Source: Clostridia bacterium (GTDB lineage Bacteria; Bacillota; Clostridia; Christensenellales; Borkfalkiaceae). From it: a stretch of 7,866 nt of DNA. How positions within the stretch are numbered: the stretch's first letter is position 1; every line of letters starts with the position of its first letter. The notes below the pieces were generated by a model. It was given only the letters and a program-made list of their open reading frames with translations, had not been told where the DNA came from and did not search any database. The stretch is taken from contig JAGCIP010000240.1 of assembly GCA_017648525.1 (NCBI GenBank), positions 1 through 7,866 on the forward strand, in the 5' to 3' direction. Shown one piece after another: positions 1-5,699 of the stretch. A program made the translations under genes and the position numbers.

Positions 1-1
1 G

Positions 2-403
2 AACGAGGAAGCATTCTACGAAAAGTATATCGAAGAAGATTTTGAAGAACGCTACGTTCCCAAAATGTTTGAACGCATTTTTAAGCAATATTTAATTCGT
101 CAAAATCGTCAAGGAAATGTATTTCCACCACTTGAAAAAGTAGGGAAATATTATTATGTTGATGCGGTTCATAAAAAGAACGGCGAGTTTGACGTGGTTT
201 CTTTAGATGAAAAAGGCTACATTTTTTATGAAGTAAAATATAAAAATAGACAAATGAATCAAAGTATGATAGACGAAGAAATTGAGCAGGTTAAAAATGC
301 TGGGTTACCGTGTTATAGATTTGGTTTTATTTCAAAATCGGGATTTGATGGTGTAAATAACGACGAATTATTATTATACACGTTAGACGATTTATATTTA
401 TGA
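2..403 (+). CDS. AAA ATPase with DUF234 domain, C-terminal part (5' end outside window)
   Basis: The reading frame is open from the left edge, so this is the last 133 residues of a larger protein; the ATG at 65 is internal. The visible part matches my recollection of the DUF234 C-terminal domain of the archaeal/bacterial AAA ATPase family, including the stretches YVPKMFERIFKQYLIRQN and GLPCYRFGFISKSGFD. DUF234 belongs to the PD-(D/E)xK nuclease-like fold. Here the candidate catalytic set is present: Glu62-Phe-Asp64 in GEFDVV, then Glu77-Val-Lys79 (ExK) in YIFYEVKY, counted from the first visible residue. The family's cellular role is not established; these proteins are common in gut Clostridia and archaea and are often thought to be defence- or mobile-element-related. 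The P-loop ATPase part would lie to the left of the window. The gene ends in TGA and is followed by a terminator, so it is not linked to the sugar genes. Confidence 0.8.
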   Translation, partial: NEEAFYEKYIEEDFEERYVPKMFERIFKQYLIRQNRQGNVFPPLEKVGKYYYVDAVHKKNGEFDVVSLDEKGYIFYEVKYKNRQMNQSMIDEEIEQVKNAGLPCYRFGFISKSGFDGVNNDELLLYTLDDLYL

Positions 404-486
404 CGTATATTTTAACGTTATACAACTATGAGAAGGTGTATAAACTTTTGGCTTAATTAAGTTTTTAGAAGTTATATTACGAAATT

Positions 487-521
487 AAAAAGGTTAGAAC
501 AAGAAAAGTTCTAGCCTTTTT
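487..521. terminator. Bidirectional rho-independent terminator between convergent genes
   Basis: A 14-bp stem, AAAAAGGTTAGAAC (487-500), pairs with GTTCTAGCCTTTTT (508-521) with a single G-T wobble, around the 7-nt loop AAGAAAA. The right arm ends in a T run on the plus strand. The A run of the left arm gives a T run on the minus strand. It can therefore stop both the DUF234 ATPase transcript (stop at 401-403) and the regulator transcript (stop codon at 560-558 on the minus strand). The rest of the 154-bp gap shows no gene. Confidence 0.88.
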
Positions 522-557
522 GCTTTTAAATTTAAAATTTATAATAGAGAATGATGA

Positions 558-1292
558 TTAACTTTTTATTTTGTAGTGCAAAGGTGATTGCCCCGTTTTT
601 TTCTTGAAAAATCTGGAGAAGTAATTGTAATCATCAAACCCAACATTTTTTGCTATATCTATAAGGCTGTATTTGTTGTCCATTAAAAGTTCTTTTGCTT
701 TTGCCATTCTAAAATCTAACAAATAGTTTATTATCGTTTTATTAATGTCTTTTTTAAATACAGAATCACAATAAGTTGGCGTATAACCAACTTTATTGCA
801 AATTTCATTTAAACTTAATTTTTTTGAATAATTTTCTTCGATTAAATTCAAAATTTTTTTTGTGATATGGTTGTAATTTTTTTCGGTTTTGTGTTGCAAG
901 AGTGTAAATAGCAGAGCTTTCGTTAAATTTTCAATAGCGTTTTTTGAGTAAGTTTCGTATGGGAAATAGTACTCCGTGCATGCTGAAATTATACGCTTAA
1001 TTTTTTCGTTTAGGCAGTTTTCGATTAATAATGGAAGGTTAATTCTTTCGTTAAGATTGAAGTTGAAACTTACGTATTCGGCTCTTTTACCTTCAAATCT
1101 AAATCTTTTTGAACCTTGAGGGATAAAAATGCAATTATTTTTTGACACGGTGTAACGTCTTCCATTGATTATATATTCCAAACAACCGTTTATAACTATT
1201 GTTAAATCATAGTAATCAATAACTTGTTGTGGCAACTTATAGACTATATCGTTTTGTCGATATTTAAAATAAAAAATATCTATATCAAACAT
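558..1292 (-). CDS. AraC-family transcriptional regulator of the divergent sugar cluster
   Basis: This 244-residue protein has the usual two-part AraC layout. Residues about 10-75 form a cupin-like ligand-binding domain (strand pattern LTIVINGCLEYIINGRRYTV, then FIPQG). Residues about 142-244 form the double helix-turn-helix DNA-binding domain: first helix pair near 149-172 (LSLNEICNKVGYTPTYCDSVF), second near 192-242 with the family signature R-x-x-A-x-x-L, IAxxxGF, YFxRxFKKxxGxSPxxY. The ATG is fixed by a TAG stop a few codons upstream in frame. A GGAG lies 14 nt before it, which is a rather long spacing. The gene has its own consensus promoter and is divergent from the isomerase/dehydrogenase/uxu genes, so it very likely controls them by sensing a sugar or sugar acid. 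One copy of the repeated ATAAAATAATG motif overlaps its start codon and another its -35 box, which suggests autoregulation. The ligand cannot be read from sequence. Confidence 0.92.
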   Translation of the reverse strand: MFDIDIFYFKYRQNDIVYKLPQQVIDYYDLTIVINGCLEYIINGRRYTVSKNNCIFIPQGSKRFRFEGKRAEYVSFNFNLNERINLPLLIENCLNEKIKRIISACTEYYFPYETYSKNAIENLTKALLFTLLQHKTEKNYNHITKKILNLIEENYSKKLSLNEICNKVGYTPTYCDSVFKKDINKTIINYLLDFRMAKAKELLMDNKYSLIDIAKNVGFDDYNYFSRFFKKKTGQSPLHYKIKS

Positions 1293-1497
1293 AAAATAAT
1301 GCTAAACTCCATAATAAAAGTAAAATAAATTATAGTTTTCGTGCTAATTATACTTTTTAAATAAAATAATGTCAAGAGATTTTCCGTAAGTGTTTTTATT
1401 TTATATTTATAAATATCAGTCAAAATAGAAAAACATAAAATAATGCTAAAACAGCGCTTATAAAGTAAAATAGACTATTGTTTTTATACTAACATTA
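1287..1497 (+). repeat. Imperfect ~65-bp direct duplication around the regulator start
   Basis: AAACATAAAATAATGCTAAA occurs identically at 1287-1306 and 1431-1450. Similarity continues beyond it: AAAGTAAAATA appears in both copies (1317-1327 and 1462-1472, shifted by one base), followed by a degenerate match through TAT-GTTTT and CTAA. The left copy covers the regulator's start codon, leader and -10 region; the right copy lies just upstream of and within the cluster promoter. It may be a duplicated operator block or a remnant of a duplicated regulator start. Confidence 0.6.
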
Positions 1498-1503
1498 TTT
1501 TAT
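1291..1503. repeat. Four copies of ATAAAATAATG, candidate AraC-type operator sites
   Basis: Exact 11-bp copies lie at 1291-1301, 1361-1371 and 1435-1445 on the plus strand and at 1493-1503 inverted. Flanking bases are also conserved after the core: CTAAA, TCAAG, CTAAA and TTAGT, giving a consensus near ATAAAATAATGYTAA. The copies sit at the regulator start codon, on the regulator -35/spacer, upstream of the cluster -35, and in the cluster spacer/-10. I see no other exact copy in the window. Spacing of the direct copies is 70 and 74 bp, close to whole numbers of helical turns, which would suit looping. Binding by the neighbouring regulator is inferred. Confidence 0.6.
1347..1375 (-). promoter_or_regulatory. 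Consensus sigma-A-type promoter of the AraC-family regulator
   Basis: On the minus strand the -35 box is TTGACA (1375-1370) and the -10 box TATAAT (1352-1347), separated by exactly 17 bp. Both hexamers match consensus. Transcription would start near 1340, giving a leader of roughly 48 nt before the ATG at 1292. A copy of the ATAAAATAATG repeat (1361-1371) covers the last bases of the -35 box and much of the spacer, so a protein bound there would compete with RNA polymerase. A perfect promoter for a regulator gene usually implies repression in the off state. Confidence 0.82.
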
Positions 1504-1514
1504 AATTGTATAAT
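1478..1514 (+). promoter_or_regulatory. Probable promoter of the isomerase/dehydrogenase/uxu cluster
   Basis: TTGTTT (1478-1483) and TATAAT (1501-1506) are spaced by 17 bp, ahead of the first catabolic gene at 1543. A second TATAAT at 1509-1514 is a possible alternative -10. The -35 box is weaker than that of the regulator's own promoter, as expected for a promoter needing an AraC-type activator. An inverted copy of the repeat motif (CATTATTTTAT, 1493-1503) lies in the spacer and enters the -10 box. The predicted leader is only about 20-30 nt. Confidence 0.65.
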
Positions 1515-1534
1515 AAATAAAGTTTTAAATAAAT

Positions 1535-1545
1535 GGTGAATTGTG
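1535..1545 (+). promoter_or_regulatory. Weak ribosome binding site and GTG start of the first cluster gene
   Basis: The start is GTG at 1543-1545, because an in-frame TGA (1537-1539) lies two codons upstream and the protein from GTG begins with the usual first beta strand (MIKLCAFADE). GGTGA (1535-1539) matches the GGUGA part of the anti-Shine-Dalgarno complement AAGGAGGUGAU, and its 3-nt gap to GTG fits that register. It is weaker than the AAGGAG sites before later genes. Confidence 0.5.
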
Positions 1546-2391
1546 ATTAAGTTATGTGCGTTTGCAGATGAAGCTTCAAGTGAATTAATGGGACAAATTA
1601 CAGCATTAAAAAGAAATAATATCTCTTTACTTGAGTTGAGAAGTATTAATGAGAAAAACGTTGCAGATTTTTCTTTTGATGATGCTAAAAATTATAAAAC
1701 ACAACTTGATAATGAAGGGATTAAGGTTTGGTCAATAGGCTCTCCTTTGGGGAAAGTAGATATAAACATTGACTTTAATAAGTATTTAGATATTTGCAAG
1801 AAAGTGTTTGAAATTGCGAATATTATGGGAACTAAAAATATTCGTGCTTTTAGTTTTTTTAATGCTTATAATGATAAAAATAGAGTATTTGATTATTTAA
1901 ATAAAATGTCAGATATAGCGAAAGAATATGACGTTTTTTTGTGTCACGAAAATGAAAAAGAAGTGTATGGTGACACCTTAAAAAGGGTTAAAGAAATTAT
2001 GGCAAACGTAAGAGACTGGAAATACATTTATGACCCGGCAAATTTTGTTCAATGTGGCGAAGTTGCAGATGAAACATTATTTCAATTATTTAATAAAATA
2101 TATTATTTTCATATAAAAGACGTAATTTCTGCTACTGATGAAATGGTTCCCGCTGGCTATGGCGACGGTAAAATTGATAAATTAGTTTCAATGATAACAG
2201 ATGATAAAGTGTTGTCTATAGAACCACATTTATTTACCTTTGACGCCTATAAAAATATAGATAATACTGAAATGAAGACGAAATTTAAGTTTAGAAATAA
2301 CGACGAGGCTTTTGATGCCGCAGTGCGTGGAATAAAGAATATTTTACAAAAGTGCAATTATAACGAAGAAAAATATGGGTTTACAACATGA
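1543..2391 (+). CDS. Sugar phosphate isomerase/epimerase-like TIM-barrel protein (module 1)
   Basis: This 282-residue protein has the xylose-isomerase-like TIM-barrel (AP endonuclease 2) pattern found in IolI, IolE, hydroxypyruvate isomerase and ketose 3-epimerases. The N-terminal strand MIKLCAFADE and ELR (31-33) open the barrel. Putative metal and active-site residues, by analogy with tagatose/psicose 3-epimerases, are Glu136 in CHENE, Asp164 in YDPANF, His190 in FHIKD and Glu227 in SIEPH, with a PAGYGDG loop at 203-209. All are present, so it looks active as a metal-dependent isomerase, epimerase or dehydratase; the substrate cannot be assigned. It is the first gene after the divergent promoter. 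Its stop overlaps the next start (ATGA, 2388-2391), so translation of the following dehydrogenase is probably coupled. Despite the family name, there is no sign that the substrate is phosphorylated. Confidence 0.87.
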   Translation: MIKLCAFADEASSELMGQITALKRNNISLLELRSINEKNVADFSFDDAKNYKTQLDNEGIKVWSIGSPLGKVDINIDFNKYLDICKKVFEIANIMGTKNIRAFSFFNAYNDKNRVFDYLNKMSDIAKEYDVFLCHENEKEVYGDTLKRVKEIMANVRDWKYIYDPANFVQCGEVADETLFQLFNKIYYFHIKDVISATDEMVPAGYGDGKIDKLVSMITDDKVLSIEPHLFTFDAYKNIDNTEMKTKFKFRNNDEAFDAAVRGIKNILQKCNYNEEKYGFTT

Positions 2392-3575
2392 TTATGAATA
2401 ACGTTAGATTTGGAGTTATCGGAGTTGGGAATCAAGGTACTTATTACGCAAAAGGTTTATTTAATAACAATGAGATTATAAACGGGGAAATTACGGCGGT
2501 TTGCGATATAAATCCAGTTAAATTAAAGAAAATCAAAGAAACGTTCGGTGATAGCATAAAATACTTCACGGATTATAAAGAAATGATTAAGAGTGGATTG
2601 ATTGATGCCGTATTGATTGAAACACCACATTATACACATTCTCAAATTGCTATAGATTGTATGAATTCTGGAATACACGTTCTTTGTGATAAACCTGCTG
2701 GAGTTTATACAAAACAAGTAAACGAGATGAATGAGTGCGCAAAAAGGTGTCAAGTTTTATACGCAATAATGTTCAATCAAAGAACAAATTGTTTGTATAA
2801 AAAAATGAAAGAAATTATATCTAATGGAGAACTAGGAGAAATCCAAAGAATAAATTGGATTGTAACAAATTGGTTTAGAAATCAAAATTATTACGATTCA
2901 GGGTCTTGGCGTGCAACGTGGGATGGCGAAGGCGGTGGCGTTTTAATAAATCAATGTTTTCATCAATTAGATTTGATTCAATGGATAGTTGGTGAAATGC
3001 CTAAAAACGCAAGAGGTTTTTGCAAGTATGGGAAATGGCATGATATTGAAGTTGAAGATGACGTAACGGCTTATTTTGAATATAAAAATGGTGCTACTGG
3101 AGTGTTTATTGCCACAACTGGAGAGTCCCCGGGTTCAAATAGGTTAGAAATTTCAGGTTCAAAAGGAAAGTTGTTGTGTGAGAATAATGAACTTGTTTTT
3201 TATAAAAATAGTGAAAGTTCATTTACTCATTCAAAGCAAGCAAAAGATGCTTTTTCTACGCCAAAGTGTGAAATAATAAATGTAAATACTGACGGGGAAA
3301 ATCCACAACATAAAGGCATAATAAATAATTTTATCGATGCTATTTTAGGAAAAGACGACTTATTTGTTAATGGTATAGAAGGAATAAATGCCGTAGAATT
3401 AATGAATGCTATCGAGCTGTCTGGTTGGAAAAATGGAGATTCGGTTTCAATACCAGTTAATCCAAAAACGTATTTGAGATATCTAAATAAAATGAGAAAG
3501 AAATCTTCAAAAAAAGTTGGTAGTGATGACGAAGTAATTGATTCAGATAATACAATGTGGAACGGAAAAGTATAG
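2388..3575 (+). CDS. Gfo/Idh/MocA-family NAD(P)-dependent oxidoreductase (module 1)
   Basis: This 395-residue protein has an N-terminal Rossmann fold with GVGNQG (12-17) after the first strand. Asp40 at the end of strand 2 (AVCD) usually means NAD(H) rather than NADP(H) preference. DKPAG at 101-105 is the family's (E/D)KP motif carrying the catalytic Lys102. In the C-terminal substrate domain, GGGVLINQCFHQLD (182-195) supplies the catalytic-type His192 and Asp195, and KWHDIEVEDDVTAYFEY follows. Such enzymes oxidise or reduce a hydroxyl of sugars, inositols or glycosides. The ATG at 2388 overlaps the preceding stop; an ATG two codons later (2394) is an alternative, and neither has a strong ribosome site. 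It closely resembles the enzyme encoded at 4456-5637, over long identical stretches and including a charged C-terminal tail of about 25 residues. The substrate is not known. Confidence 0.9.
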   Translation: MIMNNVRFGVIGVGNQGTYYAKGLFNNNEIINGEITAVCDINPVKLKKIKETFGDSIKYFTDYKEMIKSGLIDAVLIETPHYTHSQIAIDCMNSGIHVLCDKPAGVYTKQVNEMNECAKRCQVLYAIMFNQRTNCLYKKMKEIISNGELGEIQRINWIVTNWFRNQNYYDSGSWRATWDGEGGGVLINQCFHQLDLIQWIVGEMPKNARGFCKYGKWHDIEVEDDVTAYFEYKNGATGVFIATTGESPGSNRLEISGSKGKLLCENNELVFYKNSESSFTHSKQAKDAFSTPKCEIINVNTDGENPQHKGIINNFIDAILGKDDLFVNGIEGINAVELMNAIELSGWKNGDSVSIPVNPKTYLRYLNKMRKKSSKKVGSDDEVIDSDNTMWNGKV

Positions 3576-3681
3576 TTTATAACGTGAAAAATTGAATTTT
3601 GTGTACGAAAGTTAATAACAAAAGTTGGAAAATTAATGAACGCTTAAATATTTTTACATGAATTAATTAGAGGAAATTATT

Positions 3682-4446
3682 ATGAAGTTTGGGTTAAATT
3701 TATATTCAATAAGAAATTTAATAAATACGGAAGAAGGATTTATTGGATCTTGTAAAAAATTGAAAGAACATGGGTATGGCTTTATTCAATACTCAGGCAT
3801 ACCATTAAACGTTTCGTGGTGTAAAAGAGAGTTAAACGAGGTAGGGTTGCCGATTCTTTTAACGCACGTGCCTATGGGAAGAATTTTAGATGATACGGAA
3901 AAACTAATAGAAGAGCATAAAGAAATTGGCTGTTACAATATTGGGTTAGGTGGATTATTTATTGGGATTAAAAATTTTAAAACTTACGTTGATAAATTAG
4001 AAGTAGCGGCAAAGAAGATTGAAAGTGCAGGATTAAAATTGTTTTATCATAATCATATGCACGAGTTTATGAAGGATGAAAATGGAAAAATTTATTTTGA
4101 TTATTTAATTGATAACGCTCCTCACGTGAATTTCACTTTAGACACGTACTGGGTTGAAAGGGGTGGAGTTGATATTTATGGTTTGTTAGAGAAAATAAAA
4201 GGCAGAGTTGATTGCGTTCATTTTAAAGATTACAGTGTAATTGAAAAATCAAAAGACAATGATTTTTTATATGAAAATGCAGAGTGTCCTTGTGGAGAAG
4301 GTAATTTAGATTTTGTAAAAATGATGCCATATTTTAAGAGTGCTGGTTCTAAGTATTTTTTTGTGGAACAAGATAATGCCGCAGAAAAAGATGACGCAAT
4401 GAAGGAAGTTGAAAAAAGTATTATTTATTTAAATAAAATATTTTAA
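3682..4446 (+). CDS. Sugar phosphate isomerase/epimerase-like TIM-barrel protein (module 2)
   Basis: This 254-residue xylose-isomerase-like TIM barrel belongs to a different subfamily from the protein at 1543-2391; I see little similarity outside the fold motifs. It has the motif YHNHMHEF (122-129), typical of the IolE/3-dehydroshikimate dehydratase/epimerase-like group. Asp154 lies in LDTYW, His180 in VHFKDY, GEGNLDF at 205-211, and Glu229 in FVEQDNA. Glu128, Asp154, His180 and Glu229 are the likely metal set by analogy with characterised epimerases. AGAGGA lies 7 nt before the ATG, a good ribosome site. A 106-bp gap separates it from the upstream dehydrogenase; I see no clear terminator or promoter there, so co-transcription is likely. 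The next gene's ribosome site follows its stop directly. It could be an isomerase, epimerase, dehydratase or 3-keto-glycoside lyase. Confidence 0.87.
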   Translation: MKFGLNLYSIRNLINTEEGFIGSCKKLKEHGYGFIQYSGIPLNVSWCKRELNEVGLPILLTHVPMGRILDDTEKLIEEHKEIGCYNIGLGGLFIGIKNFKTYVDKLEVAAKKIESAGLKLFYHNHMHEFMKDENGKIYFDYLIDNAPHVNFTLDTYWVERGGVDIYGLLEKIKGRVDCVHFKDYSVIEKSKDNDFLYENAECPCGEGNLDFVKMMPYFKSAGSKYFFVEQDNAAEKDDAMKEVEKSIIYLNKIF

Positions 4447-4455
4447 GGAGAAAAA

Positions 4456-5637
4456 ATGGATAAAGTAAGATATGGAATAATTGGTTTAGGAAATATGGGT
4501 ACAGGCCATATAGGTAATTTTATAAATGGAGAAATTCCTAATGCAGAAGTAGTTGCTATATGTGATATAAAAATTGATAGAATTGAACGAATTAAAGAAA
4601 AATTTAAAGATGCAAATTTTGTTTCGTTTTTAGATTATAAAGATTTAATTGATGCAAATATTGTTGATGCAATTATCGTTGCCGTTCCGCATTATTTTCA
4701 CGCAGAGATTTGCATTTACGGATTAGAAAAAGGGGTTAACGTTATTTGTGAAAAACCTGCGGGAGTATACACAAAACAAGTTAAAGAAATGATAGAAGTT
4801 GCAAATAACTCAAAAGGTTTATTTACGATGATGTTTAACCAAAGAACAAATTGTGTTTATCGTAAAGCAAGAGAACTTATTTTGCAAGGTAAAATTGGTG
4901 AAATTAGAAGAGTAAATTGGATAATTACCGATTGGTTGAGAAGTCAAAAATATTATGATAGTGGCGATTGGAGGGCAACGTGGGCTGGTGAAGGCGGCGG
5001 TGTTTTATTCAATCAATGTCCTCATCAATTAGACTTATTATCTTGGGTAACTAATATGATGCCATCGGCAGTTATGTCACATTGTCATTTTGGTAAATGG
5101 CACGATATAGAAGTTGAAGATGACGTTACCGCTTATTTAGAATATCCAAATGGCGCTACTGGCGTTTTTATAGCGTCAACTGGTGATTATCCGGGGACTA
5201 ATAGGTTTGAAATAACAGGAACTAAAGCAAAACTTGTACTAACTAATGATACTATTACCATTGATGAAATAGAAGGGGATGATTTAGTTAACGTTATTAA
5301 AACGGGAACGCCTTTCCCTTGTCCAAAACATAATGAGAGAGTTGTTGAAACAGATGGCGAAAATTTACAACATATAGGTATTTGTAGAAATTTTACAAAT
5401 GCTATATTGGGAAAAGAAAAATTATTCGTTGATGGAAGAGAGGGGATAAACGGCGTTGAATTAATGGATTCTATGATACTTTCAACGTGGCTAGATAAAA
5501 AAGTAAATATTCCTATTGATGATGATTTATATTACAATGAATTACAAAAACGCATAAAGAATTCGAGAAGAAAAACCAACGTTGTTGATATAGTTTGTGA
5601 TACTGAAAATTCTTACGGAAGCAAAATAAGAAAATAA
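4456..5637 (+). CDS. Gfo/Idh/MocA-family NAD(P)-dependent oxidoreductase (module 2)
   Basis: This 393-residue protein has Rossmann motif GLGNMG (10-15), Asp37 after strand 2 (AICD, suggesting NAD), and EKPAG at 99-103 with catalytic Lys100. GGGVLFNQCPHQLD follows, with His190 and Asp193, then KWHDIEVEDDVTAYLEYPNGATGVF. It is a close paralogue of the protein at 2388-3575: by eye long blocks are identical, for example KPAGVYTKQV, MFNQRTNC, YYDSG-WRATW and HDIEVEDDVTAY. The differences cluster in the N-terminal third and around residues 250-300. AAGGAG sits 5 nt before the ATG, right after the upstream isomerase gene's stop, so the two are tightly linked. It probably oxidises or reduces a sugar, sugar acid or glycoside together with that isomerase; direction and substrate are not shown by the sequence. 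Confidence 0.9.
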   Translation: MDKVRYGIIGLGNMGTGHIGNFINGEIPNAEVVAICDIKIDRIERIKEKFKDANFVSFLDYKDLIDANIVDAIIVAVPHYFHAEICIYGLEKGVNVICEKPAGVYTKQVKEMIEVANNSKGLFTMMFNQRTNCVYRKARELILQGKIGEIRRVNWIITDWLRSQKYYDSGDWRATWAGEGGGVLFNQCPHQLDLLSWVTNMMPSAVMSHCHFGKWHDIEVEDDVTAYLEYPNGATGVFIASTGDYPGTNRFEITGTKAKLVLTNDTITIDEIEGDDLVNVIKTGTPFPCPKHNERVVETDGENLQHIGICRNFTNAILGKEKLFVDGREGINGVELMDSMILSTWLDKKVNIPIDDDLYYNELQKRIKNSRRKTNVVDIVCDTENSYGSKIRK

Positions 5638-5651
5638 AATAATTTTATTTT
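5631..5651 (+). repeat. AT-only inverted repeat at the end of module 2
   Basis: AAAATAAAA (5631-5639) and TTTTATTTT (5643-5651) form a perfect 9-bp inverted repeat with a 3-nt loop, covering the stop codon of the dehydrogenase gene. A hairpin made only of A-T pairs is weak, so at most it would cause partial termination or mark an RNA-processing site between the isomerase/dehydrogenase modules and uxuA. Confidence 0.35.
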
Positions 5652-5699
5652 AAATTCTCTAAAAATTAAATTTATGTCACAACAAAGGGAGCAATAAAA

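Noticed and set aside
65..403. Treating the ATG at 65 as the start of a small complete gene
   Set aside because: The frame is open to the left edge and the residues encoded at 2-64 (NEEAFYEKYIEEDFEERYVPK) fit the DUF234 domain, so the ATG is internal.
428..460. Ten-codon ORF (MRRCINFWLN) between the ATPase stop and the terminator
   Set aside because: It has no ribosome binding site and no recognisable product; an ORF of this size is expected by chance.
1403..1416. Perfect palindrome ATATTTATAAATAT in the control region
   Set aside because: It is made only of A and T in very AT-rich DNA, and nothing ties it to the repeat motif; chance is the simplest reading.
2523..2753. Antisense open frame inside the first dehydrogenase gene
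   Set aside because: It is complementary to a strongly supported Gfo/Idh/MocA coding region and has no recognisable protein features.
3576..3681. Possible internal promoter or regulatory site in the 106-bp gap between modules (TTGAAT, TTGGAA, GTTAATAAC)
   Set aside because: No -35/-10 pair has acceptable spacing and match, and the short palindrome is weak; the gap also shows no terminator hairpin.
4690..4700. CATTATTTTCA inside the second dehydrogenase gene as an inverted operator copy
   Set aside because: It matches only 9 of 11 bases and encodes conserved residues (PHYFHA), so the coding sequence explains it.
5634..5643. ATAAAATAAT near module 2's end as a fifth operator copy
   Set aside because: It lacks the final G and flanking CTAA and lies in an A/T-only stretch, so a chance match is likely.
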